DNA from: Magnetococcus marinus MC-1
GTDB taxonomy: Bacteria; Pseudomonadota; Magnetococcia; Magnetococcales; Magnetococcaceae
Assembly: GCF_000014865.1 (NCBI RefSeq)
Contig: NC_008576.1
Location: forward strand, 4,059,001 to 4,123,000
Length of the DNA: 64,000 nucleotides
Direction: 5' to 3'
Position numbers and translations under genes: made by a program. How positions within the stretch are numbered: position 1 is the first letter of the stretch; each line of letters opens with the position of its first letter. Below are positions 7,770 to 17,833 of this stretch, one piece after another. Under the pieces are notes generated by a model. The model did no database searches. It was not told the origin of the DNA and saw nothing but the letters and a program-made list of their open reading frames with translations.

Positions 7770-10505
7770 TTAGTGGGCCTCGCCCCAATTTTGGCCCACC
7801 CCCATATCCACCACCAAGGGAATGCTCAACGTCATCACCCCCTCCATGCAGCTACGCACCACCTCTTTAACAGCGGCCAGCTCTTTATCGGGCACCTCCA
7901 ACACCAGTTCATCATGCACCTGCAACACCATACGCGCTTTAAAGCCGCCAGCTTGCAAGGCCCCATGCAGTCGGATCATCGCCAGTTTGATCAAATCCGA
8001 TGCGCTGCCCTGTAATGGTGCATTAATGGCGGTGCGCTCGGCAAACTCCCGCAAGCTGCGCTGGGTGGCATTAATGTCGCGGATGGGGCAGCGCCGCCCC
8101 CCCAAGGTCTCCACAAAACCGTGTGCGCGGGCATCGCGAATGGTGGCGTCCATATGCTGACGCACCCCATCATAGCGGGCAAAATAGAGATCCATATAGG
8201 CCCGCGCCTCATTGTTTTGAATGCCCAAGCGCTTGGCCAAACCAAACGGGCTCATGCCATACACCAGACCAAAATTGATGGTCTTCGCCATGCGCCGATG
8301 CTCCCCCGTCACCTGCGCCAACGGCACCCCAAACAGCTCGGCGGCGGTGGCGGCGTGAATATCCAACCCAGCATGAAAGGCCTCTTTCAAACGGGACACA
8401 TTGCCCATATGGGCCAATACCCGTAGCTCAATCTGGCTATAATCCGCCGCCAACAGCGACCACCCTGCGGGGGCAATAAAGGCGGTGCGAATGGCCCGTC
8501 CCTCTTCGGTGCGGATGGGGATATTCTGTAGGTTTGGGTCCGATGAAGAGAGCCGCCCCGTCAAAGTAACCGCTTGATTATAACTGGTATGCACCCGACC
8601 CGTGTAGGGATGGATAAGCGCCACCAAGGCATCGGTATAGGTGGATTGCAACTTGGTCAAACTGCGGTAAGCCAACACCTGTTGGGGAATTTTCTCCCCA
8701 TCATCGGCCAGCTTGCTCAACACTGAGACATCGGTAGAAAAACCGCTTTTGGTACGCTTGCCCCCCTTAATCCCCATCTTCTCAAACAAAATATGCCCCA
8801 ACTGCTGGGTGGAGTTGACATTAAAAACCTCCCCCGCCAATTCGTGAATCTCCTCCACCAAACGCGCCCGGCGCTTGGAAAAGTCTGCGGACATGGTGGA
8901 AAGCACATCCCGGTCCACCAACACCCCGGCATACTCCATCTCCGCCAATACGGGGATCAAGGGGCGCTCAATGGTTTCGTAGAGCCGCTTGAGGCCCGGC
9001 TCTCGATCAAGATTGGGCGCCATCGACGCCGCCGCTTGCCACGTTACCTCGGCATCTTCGCAGGCATAGGGGGCGGCCAGATGCAGGGGAACTTGGTCAA
9101 AACGGATACGCTTGCGCCCCTTGCCCGCCACATCCTCAAACTTGATGGTGGTGCGTCCCAGCTCCTCGGTGGCGATGGCGTCCAGATTGTGTGCCCGGTT
9201 GGCCCCATACAGCAGATAGCTGTAGAGCATGCTATCCCGCTCGATCCCCTGCATGGTGATGTGGTAGCGCTTGAAGATTTGATAATCATATTTAATATTT
9301 TGGCCGGTTTTGCCAATCTCGGGGCTCTCCAACAGGGGCTTGAGGGCGGCCAACACATCAGCACGGGGCAACTGCCCCTCGGGGGCGGCATCCAGGGCAT
9401 GACCCACGGGAATATAATAGGCCACCATCGGCTGCCACGCGATGGAGATCCCCACCAGCTCAGCGCTGTGGGGGTGCAGGTCGGTGGTTTCGGTATCCAC
9501 CGCAAAACGGGGCAGGCCCTTAAGCTGCTCCATGAATGCCTGAAACGCCGCCTCGCTGGTAATCACCTGATAGTTGGGCTGGTTGGGCAGGCTCTCTGGT
9601 TGAGTCTCTATCTGGATAGAGGGAGCGGCCTCGCTGCCCAGCGCTTGCAGCTGTTTTTCCGCCTCCCGCGCCAGGGTGGCGAAGCTCATATCCTGATAGA
9701 TCTCCCGCAACCTCGCCCAGTTGGGGCGCTGCATGCGTGCCCCTTGCAGATCAAAGGGCAGCGGCACTTCTCGATTAATGGTGGCCAGTTGCAAACTGCG
9801 CCGGGCGGTATCGGCTTGTTCCAACAGGGCGGTGCGTCGCTTAGGCTGTTTGATGCGCTCGGCCCCATGCAGTACCCCCTCTAAACTGCCAAATTCGGCG
9901 ATTAACTGAGCGGCGGTCTTGGGACCAATGCCACCAACCCCTGGGATATTATCCGAGGTATCCCCCGCCAATCCCAACAGGTCGGGAATCCGCTCCGCGG
10001 CAACCCCCCAACTCTCCACCACATCCTCGGGGCCATACCATTTATCTTTGCTGCCATCAAACATTTTGACTTGGGGGGTGATGAGCTGCATCAAATCTTT
10101 GTCCCCAGAGACCACCACCACCTCCACCCCAGCCGCGCAACCCAAACGGGCAAAGGTGCCGATAATATCGTCGGCCTCATACCCTTCCAAGGCGATACGG
10201 GGAATGTTAAAGGCATCAATCACATCGTGGATCACGGGAATCTGCACCCGCAACTCATCGGGCATGGGTTTGCGGTTGGCTTTGTATTGCGCATCCATGG
10301 TATGGCGAAAGGTGGGGGCCTTGGTATCAAAGGCGATGGTCACAAAATCGGGTTTCTCATCCTCAATCACCTTACGCAACATCTTGATAAACCCAAAGAT
10401 GGCATTGGTAGGAAAACCATCCCGCCGGGTGAGATTACGCACCCCAAAAAAGGCACGATAGAGGTAGCCAGAGCCATCAATCAAAAACAGACGTTGGGTA
10501 GTCAT
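7770..10505 (-). CDS. polA: DNA polymerase I
   Basis: Repair and Okazaki-fragment-processing polymerase. All three domains are visible: an N-terminal 5'-3' exonuclease (FLIDGSGYLYRAFFGVRNL, VVSGDKDLMQL, GLAGDTSDNIPGVGGIGPKT), a 3'-5' proofreading domain with intact DTETTD motif near residue 340, and a family A polymerase domain with TGRLSSSDPNLQNIP, DYSQIELRVLAHM, KTINFGLVYGMS and VHDELVLEVP. Length 911 residues, normal for the family. The start MTTQRLFLIDGSGYLYR fits other PolA N-termini. Confidence 0.99.
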   Translation of the reverse strand: MTTQRLFLIDGSGYLYRAFFGVRNLTRRDGFPTNAIFGFIKMLRKVIEDEKPDFVTIAFDTKAPTFRHTMDAQYKANRKPMPDELRVQIPVIHDVIDAFNIPRIALEGYEADDIIGTFARLGCAAGVEVVVVSGDKDLMQLITPQVKMFDGSKDKWYGPEDVVESWGVAAERIPDLLGLAGDTSDNIPGVGGIGPKTAAQLIAEFGSLEGVLHGAERIKQPKRRTALLEQADTARRSLQLATINREVPLPFDLQGARMQRPNWARLREIYQDMSFATLAREAEKQLQALGSEAAPSIQIETQPESLPNQPNYQVITSEAAFQAFMEQLKGLPRFAVDTETTDLHPHSAELVGISIAWQPMVAYYIPVGHALDAAPEGQLPRADVLAALKPLLESPEIGKTGQNIKYDYQIFKRYHITMQGIERDSMLYSYLLYGANRAHNLDAIATEELGRTTIKFEDVAGKGRKRIRFDQVPLHLAAPYACEDAEVTWQAAASMAPNLDREPGLKRLYETIERPLIPVLAEMEYAGVLVDRDVLSTMSADFSKRRARLVEEIHELAGEVFNVNSTQQLGHILFEKMGIKGGKRTKSGFSTDVSVLSKLADDGEKIPQQVLAYRSLTKLQSTYTDALVALIHPYTGRVHTSYNQAVTLTGRLSSSDPNLQNIPIRTEEGRAIRTAFIAPAGWSLLAADYSQIELRVLAHMGNVSRLKEAFHAGLDIHAATAAELFGVPLAQVTGEHRRMAKTINFGLVYGMSPFGLAKRLGIQNNEARAYMDLYFARYDGVRQHMDATIRDARAHGFVETLGGRRCPIRDINATQRSLREFAERTAINAPLQGSASDLIKLAMIRLHGALQAGGFKARMVLQVHDELVLEVPDKELAAVKEVVRSCMEGVMTLSIPLVVDMGVGQNWGEAH

Positions 10506-10739
10506 GAGATTCCATGGGTTGCAGGATGGTGAATAGGATTAGCGCGGAGTCTCCGCAACAGGGCCGCTTGGGCTCCAACCTCGGGGCGTGGTAAACGCCG
10601 TGTTGGCCCTTCAGGGCACGCGGGTGAGGCATAACCCCCGCGCTGTTTTTGGCAATCCTGCCAAACCAACCGGTGAAAAATAGCATTTCTAAACAAACTT
10701 GCCTATGCTAATGACCGATCTTTGCTTGGGGTGATGGCG

Positions 10740-11897
10740 ATGAACCGACAGACCTATTGGGTCCTTGCTGCCTACTACGGGGCCTTTTTTGCCGCCCTGG
10801 GCATTATGCTGCCCTATTGGCCCCTCTATTTGAAAGAGATCGGCCTGGGGGCGGAACAGATCGGCATTCTGGTGGCCCTTATCCACGGCATGCGGGTTAT
10901 CGGCTCGCCCATCTGGGGGCATTGGGCCGACCAAGGCAGCCGCAAAACCATCATTATCATCACCTCGCTGGCCACCCTCGCCATTTTTAGCCTCTACTAT
11001 TTTGGTACCAGCTTTTGGTATCTGGTGGTGGTCACGCTGCTCTACAGCTTTGTGCACTCCGCCCCCTTGGCACTGGTGGATGCCACCGCCATGGAACAGG
11101 CGACCAAATATCGGGGCCAATATGGTCGCATCCGCGTGTGGGGCTCCATCGGTTTTATTGCCGCCGCCCAACTGGTGGGGCTGCTGCTGGACTGGCAGCC
11201 CGTTACCCTCATCCTACCCATCATCACCCTGTTGATTCTCTTCGATGTGCTGCTGGCCCTGCTCATGCCCCACGAGGAGCGCCACACCAACCCCGATGCC
11301 AAACCGGTACGCATCTGGAGCGCCCTGACCGACCCCCGCTTGGCGTGGTTCTATCTGGCTGCGCTGTTGATGCAGTTCTCCCACAGCGGCTACTATGGTT
11401 TTTTCTCCCTGCATATGCAGGCCAGTGGCTATAGCCGGGGCGAAATTGGCAGCTTTTGGTCCATCGGCGTGCTGGCCGAGGTGCTGCTGCTTACTTGGTC
11501 CAAACCCTTTTTAAAGATAGGCGTTTCCAAGCTCTTAATCATCTCCCTGGTACTGACCTCGCTGCGCTGGAGTGTCTATGTCAGCACCACCCATTGGCTC
11601 ATCATTGGCCTGGTACAGACCCTACACGCCTTCTCGTTTGGCGCCTTTCATGTGGCCTCGGTCAAACGGCTGCATGATCTGGCCCCCCCCGGACGCCGCG
11701 CCAGCACCCAATCTTGGTATTCGGCCCTCTCCTTTGGGATCGGTGGCGGCTTGGGCATGGCCTGTTCGGGCTATCTTTATCAACATGTGGGCGCCCAAGG
11801 TCTGTTTGCGGTGATGGCGGCCACCGCCGCATTGGGGGTCTTTGCCTGCTATCGGGCGGTGCTTCTCTACCACAGAGACCCTGCGGATGTGGTATAA
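10740..11897 (+). CDS. MFS transporter (HcaT/nucleoside-symporter-like)
   Basis: Inner-membrane transporter of the major facilitator superfamily. The 385-residue product is strongly hydrophobic with about twelve predicted helices, and has the loop 2-3 motif GSPIWGHWADQGSRKT (a G-x3-D-x2-G-x2-R-type signature). The N-terminus AAYYGAFFAALGIMLPYWPLYL resembles the MFS_1-like group containing the phenylpropionate permease HcaT. The substrate cannot be told from sequence. The ATG at 10740 has GGGGT seven bases upstream. It heads a plus-strand series and is followed 38 bases later by the ATP-grasp-like gene. Confidence 0.85.
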   Translation: MNRQTYWVLAAYYGAFFAALGIMLPYWPLYLKEIGLGAEQIGILVALIHGMRVIGSPIWGHWADQGSRKTIIIITSLATLAIFSLYYFGTSFWYLVVVTLLYSFVHSAPLALVDATAMEQATKYRGQYGRIRVWGSIGFIAAAQLVGLLLDWQPVTLILPIITLLILFDVLLALLMPHEERHTNPDAKPVRIWSALTDPRLAWFYLAALLMQFSHSGYYGFFSLHMQASGYSRGEIGSFWSIGVLAEVLLLTWSKPFLKIGVSKLLIISLVLTSLRWSVYVSTTHWLIIGLVQTLHAFSFGAFHVASVKRLHDLAPPGRRASTQSWYSALSFGIGGGLGMACSGYLYQHVGAQGLFAVMAATAALGVFACYRAVLLYHRDPADVV

Positions 11898-11935
11898 CCA
11901 ACAGAACGCCCCCTCTGCCTAAAGGATGTTCCCCC

Positions 11936-13081
11936 ATGACAGACACCGCCACGGGCTTTGTCCCCTGCCCCATCACCCTCGCCAGCCAGGATCTGCGCCA
12001 TATGGTACAGTTGGGGCGGTTGCTGCACGATCTGCGCAGCAACCCGGCCTATCTGGAGGCGATCACCCCTGAACTGCCCGCCATTGCCCGCCACGATCCT
12101 GGCCACCACTCGGTGATGATGGGCTTTGATTTTCACCTCACCCCCCAAGGGCCACGCCTCATTGAGGTCAATACCAATGCGGGTGGGGGACTGCTGGCCT
12201 ACCGCGCCCACACCCCGAGCTTTCAAGGGCAAGCCTTTGAGGCGACAGATGACGCCCCCACGCGCCGCCACCAATTGGCCCTGCTGGATGCCTTTCAACA
12301 GGAGTGGTCCCTGTTTCAGCGCCACAACCAACAGCCACCGCGCCCCTTGCAGCGCATCGCCATTATGGATGAAAACCCCAGTGCCCAGTTTCTTTATCCC
12401 GAGATGCTCGCTTTTGCCCGTTTTTTTCAACACTGGGGCATTGAGGCCGTGGTGTGTGATCCCAGCGCACTGCACATGACGGAAGAGGGGGTCTTTTACA
12501 AAGGTCAGGCCATTGACCTGCTCTACATGCGCCACTGCGATTTTTATCTGGAAACCCCTGCCCTAGCCGGTCTCAAAGCCGCCTATGCGAGCAATACCAT
12601 CTGCCTGACACCCAACCCCCGCCTCTATGGGCTGTTGGCCGATAAACGCCGGCTGGTGCATCTCTCCGACCCCCAATGGTTGCGGGAGCTGGGCTTGCCA
12701 ACCCTCCACATTGAGCGGCTGCTGCGCACCATTCCGATCTGTCGCAGCTTGAGCAGCTTTAGCGACCGTAGTGCCCTTTGGAGCGCCCGTAAGCAGTGGG
12801 TGTTTAAACCCGCCAATGCCCATGGCAGCCGTGGCGTGGTGTTGGGCAAATCCATGCGACAAAACCGTTTTAATGAGCTGGATGAGGCCACCACCCTGGT
12901 GCAGGCGGTGGTGCCCCCCTCCCAGGTGCAGTGCCCCCATGTGGCAACCCCCATGAAACTGGACATACGCCTGTTTGCCTACGCCCGCCGCATGTTGGGT
13001 GTCACCGCGCGGGTCTATACGGGACAGATCACCAACTTCAAGGACCCCCACAGCGGTTACGCTGCGGTAAAGGTCTTGTGA
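11936..13081 (+). CDS. ATP-grasp-like protein of unknown substrate
   Basis: 381 residues. It shows LIEVNTNAGGGLLAYRAHTP early and KPANAHGSRGVVLGKSM near the C-terminus, then KLDIRLFAYARRMLG; these recall the metal- and ATP-binding elements of (circularly arranged) ATP-grasp ligases. I do not recognise a specific family. A C-N ligase forming an amide or peptide bond is the best guess. The start ATG has AAAGGA upstream. Probably co-transcribed with the MFS gene before it. Confidence 0.6.
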   Translation: MTDTATGFVPCPITLASQDLRHMVQLGRLLHDLRSNPAYLEAITPELPAIARHDPGHHSVMMGFDFHLTPQGPRLIEVNTNAGGGLLAYRAHTPSFQGQAFEATDDAPTRRHQLALLDAFQQEWSLFQRHNQQPPRPLQRIAIMDENPSAQFLYPEMLAFARFFQHWGIEAVVCDPSALHMTEEGVFYKGQAIDLLYMRHCDFYLETPALAGLKAAYASNTICLTPNPRLYGLLADKRRLVHLSDPQWLRELGLPTLHIERLLRTIPICRSLSSFSDRSALWSARKQWVFKPANAHGSRGVVLGKSMRQNRFNELDEATTLVQAVVPPSQVQCPHVATPMKLDIRLFAYARRMLGVTARVYTGQITNFKDPHSGYAAVKVL

Positions 13082-13190
13082 AGAAATGCCATTGTGATTG
13101 AACCCTACTGCTACCCCTGTTATACAGGACATTTGTCTGAAAAAGTGGGGTAAAACCTTCTACACCCAACCATGGGGAGCCTGTCGCACC

Positions 13191-13406
13191 ATGTCCAAGA
13201 CAGCCAAGCAGAGCCCAGCGATTGAAGATCCGTTTAAGCTCATCGACCCTATTGAGGCCTTTATGAGCCATGCCATGCGCGAGATGGAGCGGCTGCAACT
13301 GACCGACCCCAAATTTGATCAGGCCCTCTATGACGAAGCGCTGGAGGTGGTTAATCAACGTCTGAACCAACGTTTAGAGACGACACACCCTTATGATCAT
13401 TCATAG
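13191..13406 (+). CDS. Small hypothetical protein upstream of the SMC-like ATPase
   Basis: 71 residues (MSKTAKQSPAIEDPFKLID...), charged and predicted helical, with no recognised domain. Its 3' end overlaps the next gene by 14 bases in another frame, implying translational coupling. It may be a partner or regulator of the ATPase. GGGGAG lies about 12 bases before the ATG; an in-frame upstream ATG at 13098 lacks a good ribosome-binding site. Confidence 0.55.
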   Translation: MSKTAKQSPAIEDPFKLIDPIEAFMSHAMREMERLQLTDPKFDQALYDEALEVVNQRLNQRLETTHPYDHS

Positions 13407-15666
13407 TATTCACGGGGAAAACCTGTTCCGTTTTGCCACGGTGCAGCTCGACAATCTGCCCCATCGTGGGGTTATTGCCATTGATGGGGCCAACGAAGCC
13501 GGTAAAAGCTCACTGCTGGAGCTGCTGCTGCTGGCTCTGTTTGGCCGCACCAGCCGTCTGAATGATGAAGAGTTGGCCCGGGCGGTGCGCTGGGGCAGTG
13601 ACCAAGCGATGCTTAGCGTGGTGTTTAGCAGCAACGATCAACAACGCTATCGGGTGGTGCGCTATCTAAACAGCGAGGGTGTGCAGAGCGCCAATTTAAG
13701 CCTCGCCGAAGAGCCCACCCCCCCCCTGGTTAAAGGGGTAGCCGGGGTAAACAGTACCATTGTGCAGCTCATTGGCATGGACTATGACACCTTTTTGAGC
13801 TGCATCTGCCTAAGCCAGCAGGGCTCAACCCCCGCCTACGAGCCCCTTTTATACCGCATCTCAGGGGTCGCCCAGTTAGAGCGGGTCGCCGACGAGCTCT
13901 CCGATGAAGTCATCGACATGGCCACCGACAGCCAAAACAGCGGCCACCAGATCGAAAAAATTGAAGAAGAGCTGGAAGATTTGGATGTCATGGGCAGCTC
14001 TTTGGAGACCATGCAACGGCAGCTCGAAGAAGCCTTTTCCACCCGTAATGTCTTGGAAAAACAGATCCGCCAACTGCGCAGTTTTTCACTGACCTTGCAA
14101 GAGGCCACCCGCCAACTGGTGGAGAGCCCCCTGCCCCAACTCGGAGCCAATGATGAGCTGGGGGTGTGGCAAAAAGAGCTGGAAGCCATGGAAACCGCCA
14201 TGGATGGGCTGGACCGACTCTGCCGGGGCAACCCTTTGGGGGTGGATGAAGATCCCTCCCGTCAACTACGCCCCTTGGTTCAGCGCCGTATTTCGGCCCT
14301 GTCGGAACTCTATAAATTGATGACGGAGATCCACCAGCAAGGGGAGAAGTGGCGTCTTTGGCTGGCGGAGGAGGAGCCCCTACACATCCGTTATGCCGAA
14401 GAGCAATCGGGCGAAACCAGCTATCCGGTACGCCAAGCCACCTTGCAACGCAAGCGAGAGCAGCAACTGACCATGCAGCGCCGTAGCGGCTGGCTGTTTG
14501 CCTTGGCGCTCATACTCTCCACCGCAACGGTCATTCTGTGGTATATTGCCCAACTGGCGTTGGTAAATGACCCTGGCATCACCACCTCTGAACATGGCCT
14601 ATTGATGGCGCTCCTGGGCAACCCCCAACAGATGAGCCAGCGTTTTATCGCACTGCTCACCCTAGAGGGCAGCATTGCGTTACTGGCTGGGGCTGGAGTG
14701 TGGTTTTACACCACCGCCAAACGCCGGGTAAGCAAACAACTGCATGCCCTAGAGCAACAGGCTAAATATGGTCGTGACCAGTATAAGCGCTTAAATACCC
14801 TGCTCAAACGCCCCATGCTCTCCCGTTTTCTGGAATCCATTACCCTAACTGACGCCCCCTGGTCAGAGCAGCTTAACCGCTGGTTTGCCAGTATGGGGGA
14901 TATGTTTATCGAGCCCAGCCAATCCCGCGAACCCCACCAGAGCTTGCGGCACAACCTGGATGAAGTAGGCGATAAACTGCTGCATGATCGGCAACAGTTG
15001 GAACATCGCTTAGAACGGGCACTTACCGAGCATGAGAGCCTCTCGGACCGGCTGGATCAACTGGATCGCGCCATTCGCGAAGAGAATGAACGTCGCGAGC
15101 GGGATGTGATTTTACGTCAAGAGCTACAAGCGTGCCACGCCACCCACCGCCAGCAACGCCACGGGGTGCGGGTGCGGGAGATCTCCTTGACCCTGCTACA
15201 GGGTGCCCAGAAGGCGTGTCATCAACGCTTTCAACAAGAGCTTAAACGCTCTCTCTCGGCGCTGACCCCCCACTTTACCGGGGGTCACTATCGCCATTTG
15301 GAGTTGGATGAAGAGATGCAACTACAAACCCGCAGCACCGACCACCATGGTCTGGTGGCGGTGGCCGATCTGAGCAGCGGCACGCAACGTCAGATGCAGT
15401 TGGTGCTTAGACTCACCTTGGCGCGGGCCATGGCCGCTTACATCTCTGCCCCAGAGCAGTTGATAGTATTGGATGAACCGTTTGCTTTTTTTGACCATTT
15501 CCGCACACAGCAGGCAATGCACGCCCTGTGTCAGTTACAGGAGCCTATCACCCAAATTTGGGTGGCAACACAAACTTTTCCTGAAGTGCTTGATGAAAAG
15601 GGGCTAATACGCATAACCTGTGATCAGGATCAAGAGAGCCTAATCTTTAATGGGAAGCGTTCATGA
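13393..15666 (+). CDS. SbcC/YhaN-like SMC-type ATPase with two membrane segments
   Basis: 757 residues. The N-terminus is MIIHSIHGENLFRFATVQL followed by a Walker A (DGANEAGKSSL, GxNEAGKS type of the SbcC/RecF/YhaN group), then LSQQGSTPAYEP. Coiled coil occupies about 165-470 and 490-640. The C-terminus has the ABC signature (LSSGTQRQMQLVLRL) and Walker B (LIVLDEPFAFFD). Two hydrophobic stretches near residues 368-390 and 418-440 interrupt the coiled coil and look like a transmembrane hairpin, a feature known from YhaN-type proteins. YhaN and SbcC usually pair with an SbcD-type nuclease; none is adjacent. Inferred role: DNA-end or envelope-linked ATPase. The last codon overlaps the next gene (ATGA). 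Confidence 0.8.
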   Translation: MIIHSIHGENLFRFATVQLDNLPHRGVIAIDGANEAGKSSLLELLLLALFGRTSRLNDEELARAVRWGSDQAMLSVVFSSNDQQRYRVVRYLNSEGVQSANLSLAEEPTPPLVKGVAGVNSTIVQLIGMDYDTFLSCICLSQQGSTPAYEPLLYRISGVAQLERVADELSDEVIDMATDSQNSGHQIEKIEEELEDLDVMGSSLETMQRQLEEAFSTRNVLEKQIRQLRSFSLTLQEATRQLVESPLPQLGANDELGVWQKELEAMETAMDGLDRLCRGNPLGVDEDPSRQLRPLVQRRISALSELYKLMTEIHQQGEKWRLWLAEEEPLHIRYAEEQSGETSYPVRQATLQRKREQQLTMQRRSGWLFALALILSTATVILWYIAQLALVNDPGITTSEHGLLMALLGNPQQMSQRFIALLTLEGSIALLAGAGVWFYTTAKRRVSKQLHALEQQAKYGRDQYKRLNTLLKRPMLSRFLESITLTDAPWSEQLNRWFASMGDMFIEPSQSREPHQSLRHNLDEVGDKLLHDRQQLEHRLERALTEHESLSDRLDQLDRAIREENERRERDVILRQELQACHATHRQQRHGVRVREISLTLLQGAQKACHQRFQQELKRSLSALTPHFTGGHYRHLELDEEMQLQTRSTDHHGLVAVADLSSGTQRQMQLVLRLTLARAMAAYISAPEQLIVLDEPFAFFDHFRTQQAMHALCQLQEPITQIWVATQTFPEVLDEKGLIRITCDQDQESLIFNGKRS

Positions 15667-16586
15667 GACGAAATGACACATTTGTTTTTCTGCTGATGCT
15701 GCTCTGTGCGCCACTGGCCACGATCAACCTAGCCGATGCCGCATCGCCCCGCATTATTCGCAACAAGGGTTCAGACACCATGCTGGAGGTGGCAAGCATG
15801 TGGTCCAGCGCCTACCAAGCCATGGTGCCGGAGTCGCGTACCGCCGTGATCGAGGCCTCTGGAGGCGGTTCTGGCAACGGTATTGCGGCGTTAATCAATG
15901 GGCATATACAGATCGCCAACTCCAGCCGCGCCATGAAAGCTCGGGAGATCAAACTGGCCAACAGCCGTCTGCGCAGCCAACCGGTGGGCTTTGTGGTGGG
16001 CTGGGATGCCCTAACCACCATTGTTCACCCCGACAATCCCATCAAAGCCCTTACCGGTGATGCGCTTAATCGCATCTACGGTAAAAAGGGGGATATTGAG
16101 CGCTGGAGCGACCTAGGCGTCACCGTGCCGGGTTGTAAAGATCAACGCATGACCATCACCAGCCACCGTTTGAACTCGGGCTCTTATGCCTATTTCCGCC
16201 ATGCCGTCTTGGGCAGCAAAGCGCTTATGCGTCGGGATATCCACTTTCAACGCAACCACGCTGAGATGGTGGATACGGTGGCCAACGACCCCTGTGCGCT
16301 GGGTTATATCAGCATTGCCCATCTTTCAGACCGTATCAAGCCCCTCTGCCTGACCCGCCTAAACAAAGGGCAACCGCCCCGCAGCTACTGTATCGACCAG
16401 CAAGCGGACCAGCGGGTTTCGGTGAACTATCCCCTCTTACATCCCCTCTATATGTACACCATGGGCGAGCCCGATCCCCAGATACGTGCTTATCTGGATT
16501 GGGTGCGTGGGGCCGACGGGCAACGCATGTTAAAGAGCCACGGTTTTATTCCCATTGGCTATGGTGGCAGCGGTCAAACCTTTTAA
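15663..16586 (+). CDS. PstS-like periplasmic phosphate-binding protein
   Basis: 307 residues with a signal peptide (FVFLLMLLCAPLATINLADA) and the PstS/PBP-like fold: IRNKGSDTMLEVASMWSSAY, IEASGGGSGNGIAALINGHI, IANSSRAMK, GWDALTTIVHPDNPI, LTGDALNRIYGK. These are the phosphate-contact regions of PstS. It likely binds phosphate or a related oxyanion in the periplasm. No pstCAB permease genes follow, so it may work with a distant permease or act as a sensor. The start overlaps the stop of the SMC-like gene by four bases. Confidence 0.88.
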   Translation: MRRNDTFVFLLMLLCAPLATINLADAASPRIIRNKGSDTMLEVASMWSSAYQAMVPESRTAVIEASGGGSGNGIAALINGHIQIANSSRAMKAREIKLANSRLRSQPVGFVVGWDALTTIVHPDNPIKALTGDALNRIYGKKGDIERWSDLGVTVPGCKDQRMTITSHRLNSGSYAYFRHAVLGSKALMRRDIHFQRNHAEMVDTVANDPCALGYISIAHLSDRIKPLCLTRLNKGQPPRSYCIDQQADQRVSVNYPLLHPLYMYTMGEPDPQIRAYLDWVRGADGQRMLKSHGFIPIGYGGSGQTF

Positions 16587-16615
16587 ACGGTTGACTACGG
16601 CTTGATTAAACCCGC

Positions 16616-16636
16616 GCCACCCCCTGTTGGGGTGGC
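16616..16636. terminator. Hairpin between convergent genes
   Basis: Perfect stem GCCACCCC / GGGGTGGC with a five-base loop, 30 bases past the PstS-like stop and before the convergent glycosyltransferase. There is no clear T run, so the strength is uncertain. Confidence 0.45.
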
Positions 16637-16686
16637 CCTCACCCTTCTACCCACAGGGGAAGCCCGTCGCGCTGTAGATCCATGGC

Positions 16687-17781
16687 TCATAATCCTTGCG
16701 CCTCTGGCTGGGGCGCCCCCTGGGTAAAACGGCGTACCCGAAATTTTAAATGCTGCCTCACCACCCCCGCGTTCAACTGCCACACCTCTTTAAGCAGGCC
16801 ACAGCGCCAAGCTTGCAGCATATGGCTCATGGGCACCGCCGCCAGCAGTTGCACAAGAACCTCGCGCTCCACCTGCTCCAGGTGGGTCTCACCCACGTTG
16901 GCATGTTGTTCTTTAAAACGCCGCCACACCTGCAATACCTCGGCAGCCTCACGCATGGTGCGATAATCTTTTAAATAGGGCGGATAGAGCACCATACCCC
17001 GTAAGCGCTGCACACTGGCGTCACTCCACAGCTGATCGGGCAATAAGCGTTGCAAATTGCTCTTAACCAACTGCTTAAATGCCTCTTGGCTCTCATTATG
17101 TTTAAGCAGACTGTAATTGTCGCCATGGTCACGCTGATCCACCAAACACGCGCCAAGGTTGGCAACCTGCATCTGCTGCATCAATTGCCCCCACAACAGA
17201 TAATCGCTGTGAAAGGGCGCTTTTTCGTCATAGCGCACCGCACGACCATCCACCAACAGCCGACGAAACATCACCGAGGCATGCAAAAAGGGATTGTGAC
17301 ACAGCCATGTCCAGCGAATCGCCAGATCATCCAGCGGCTGGCTTAACTTTTGCTGTACAGTACCACTACCATCGACGACCCGACAGGCCGTACCAAGCAG
17401 CCCCACTGTGGGATGATCGCTTAAAAAGGCCAGTTGTTTGGCTAACCGTTGAGGATGGCTGCGATCATCGGCATCCATACGGGCAATCCAAGTGCCCCGC
17501 GCCGCAGCCAGCCCCAGGTTGAGCGCTTGGGATTGATTGAGCTTAACATCAGGGACGGTTAGCAGTCGAATCCGCCCATCCTGGGCGGCCAACTCTTGCA
17601 ATATAACCGGCGTGGCGTCCGTTGAGGCGCTATCGACAATAATACACTCAAAGTCACCAAAACTCTGATTTAGCAGGCTCTGTACCGCCTCGCGCAGATA
17701 GCGTTCACCGTTGCGTACCGACATTACAAAGCTTACGGTGGGGTGATCCTCGACCCCATCGGTGGCGCCTGACTTTTGCAT
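16687..17781 (-). CDS. Family 2 glycosyltransferase
   Basis: 364 residues. The N-terminal GT-A domain shows VSFVMSVRNGERYLREAV, CIIVDSASTDATPVIL and the metal-binding ARMDADDRSHPQRL. This is the pattern of inverting GT2 enzymes that transfer a sugar from a nucleotide sugar during polysaccharide or glycoprotein assembly at the inner face of the membrane. The C-terminal ~140 residues are not recognised. The ATG at 17781 is chosen because GGAGGGG sits five bases upstream; a GTG six bases earlier overlaps that site. First of three consecutive glycosyltransferases on the minus strand. Confidence 0.9.
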   Translation of the reverse strand: MQKSGATDGVEDHPTVSFVMSVRNGERYLREAVQSLLNQSFGDFECIIVDSASTDATPVILQELAAQDGRIRLLTVPDVKLNQSQALNLGLAAARGTWIARMDADDRSHPQRLAKQLAFLSDHPTVGLLGTACRVVDGSGTVQQKLSQPLDDLAIRWTWLCHNPFLHASVMFRRLLVDGRAVRYDEKAPFHSDYLLWGQLMQQMQVANLGACLVDQRDHGDNYSLLKHNESQEAFKQLVKSNLQRLLPDQLWSDASVQRLRGMVLYPPYLKDYRTMREAAEVLQVWRRFKEQHANVGETHLEQVEREVLVQLLAAVPMSHMLQAWRCGLLKEVWQLNAGVVRQHLKFRVRRFTQGAPQPEAQGL

Positions 17782-17833
17782 GAGCACCCCTCCATTTATC
17801 CATCAACCCCATCGGTACGATCTCTGTTGCGCC

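Noticed and set aside
11714-11935. 74-codon N-terminal extension of the ATP-grasp-like protein
   Set aside because: It lies within the MFS transporter gene; the ATG at 11936 has a good ribosome-binding site.
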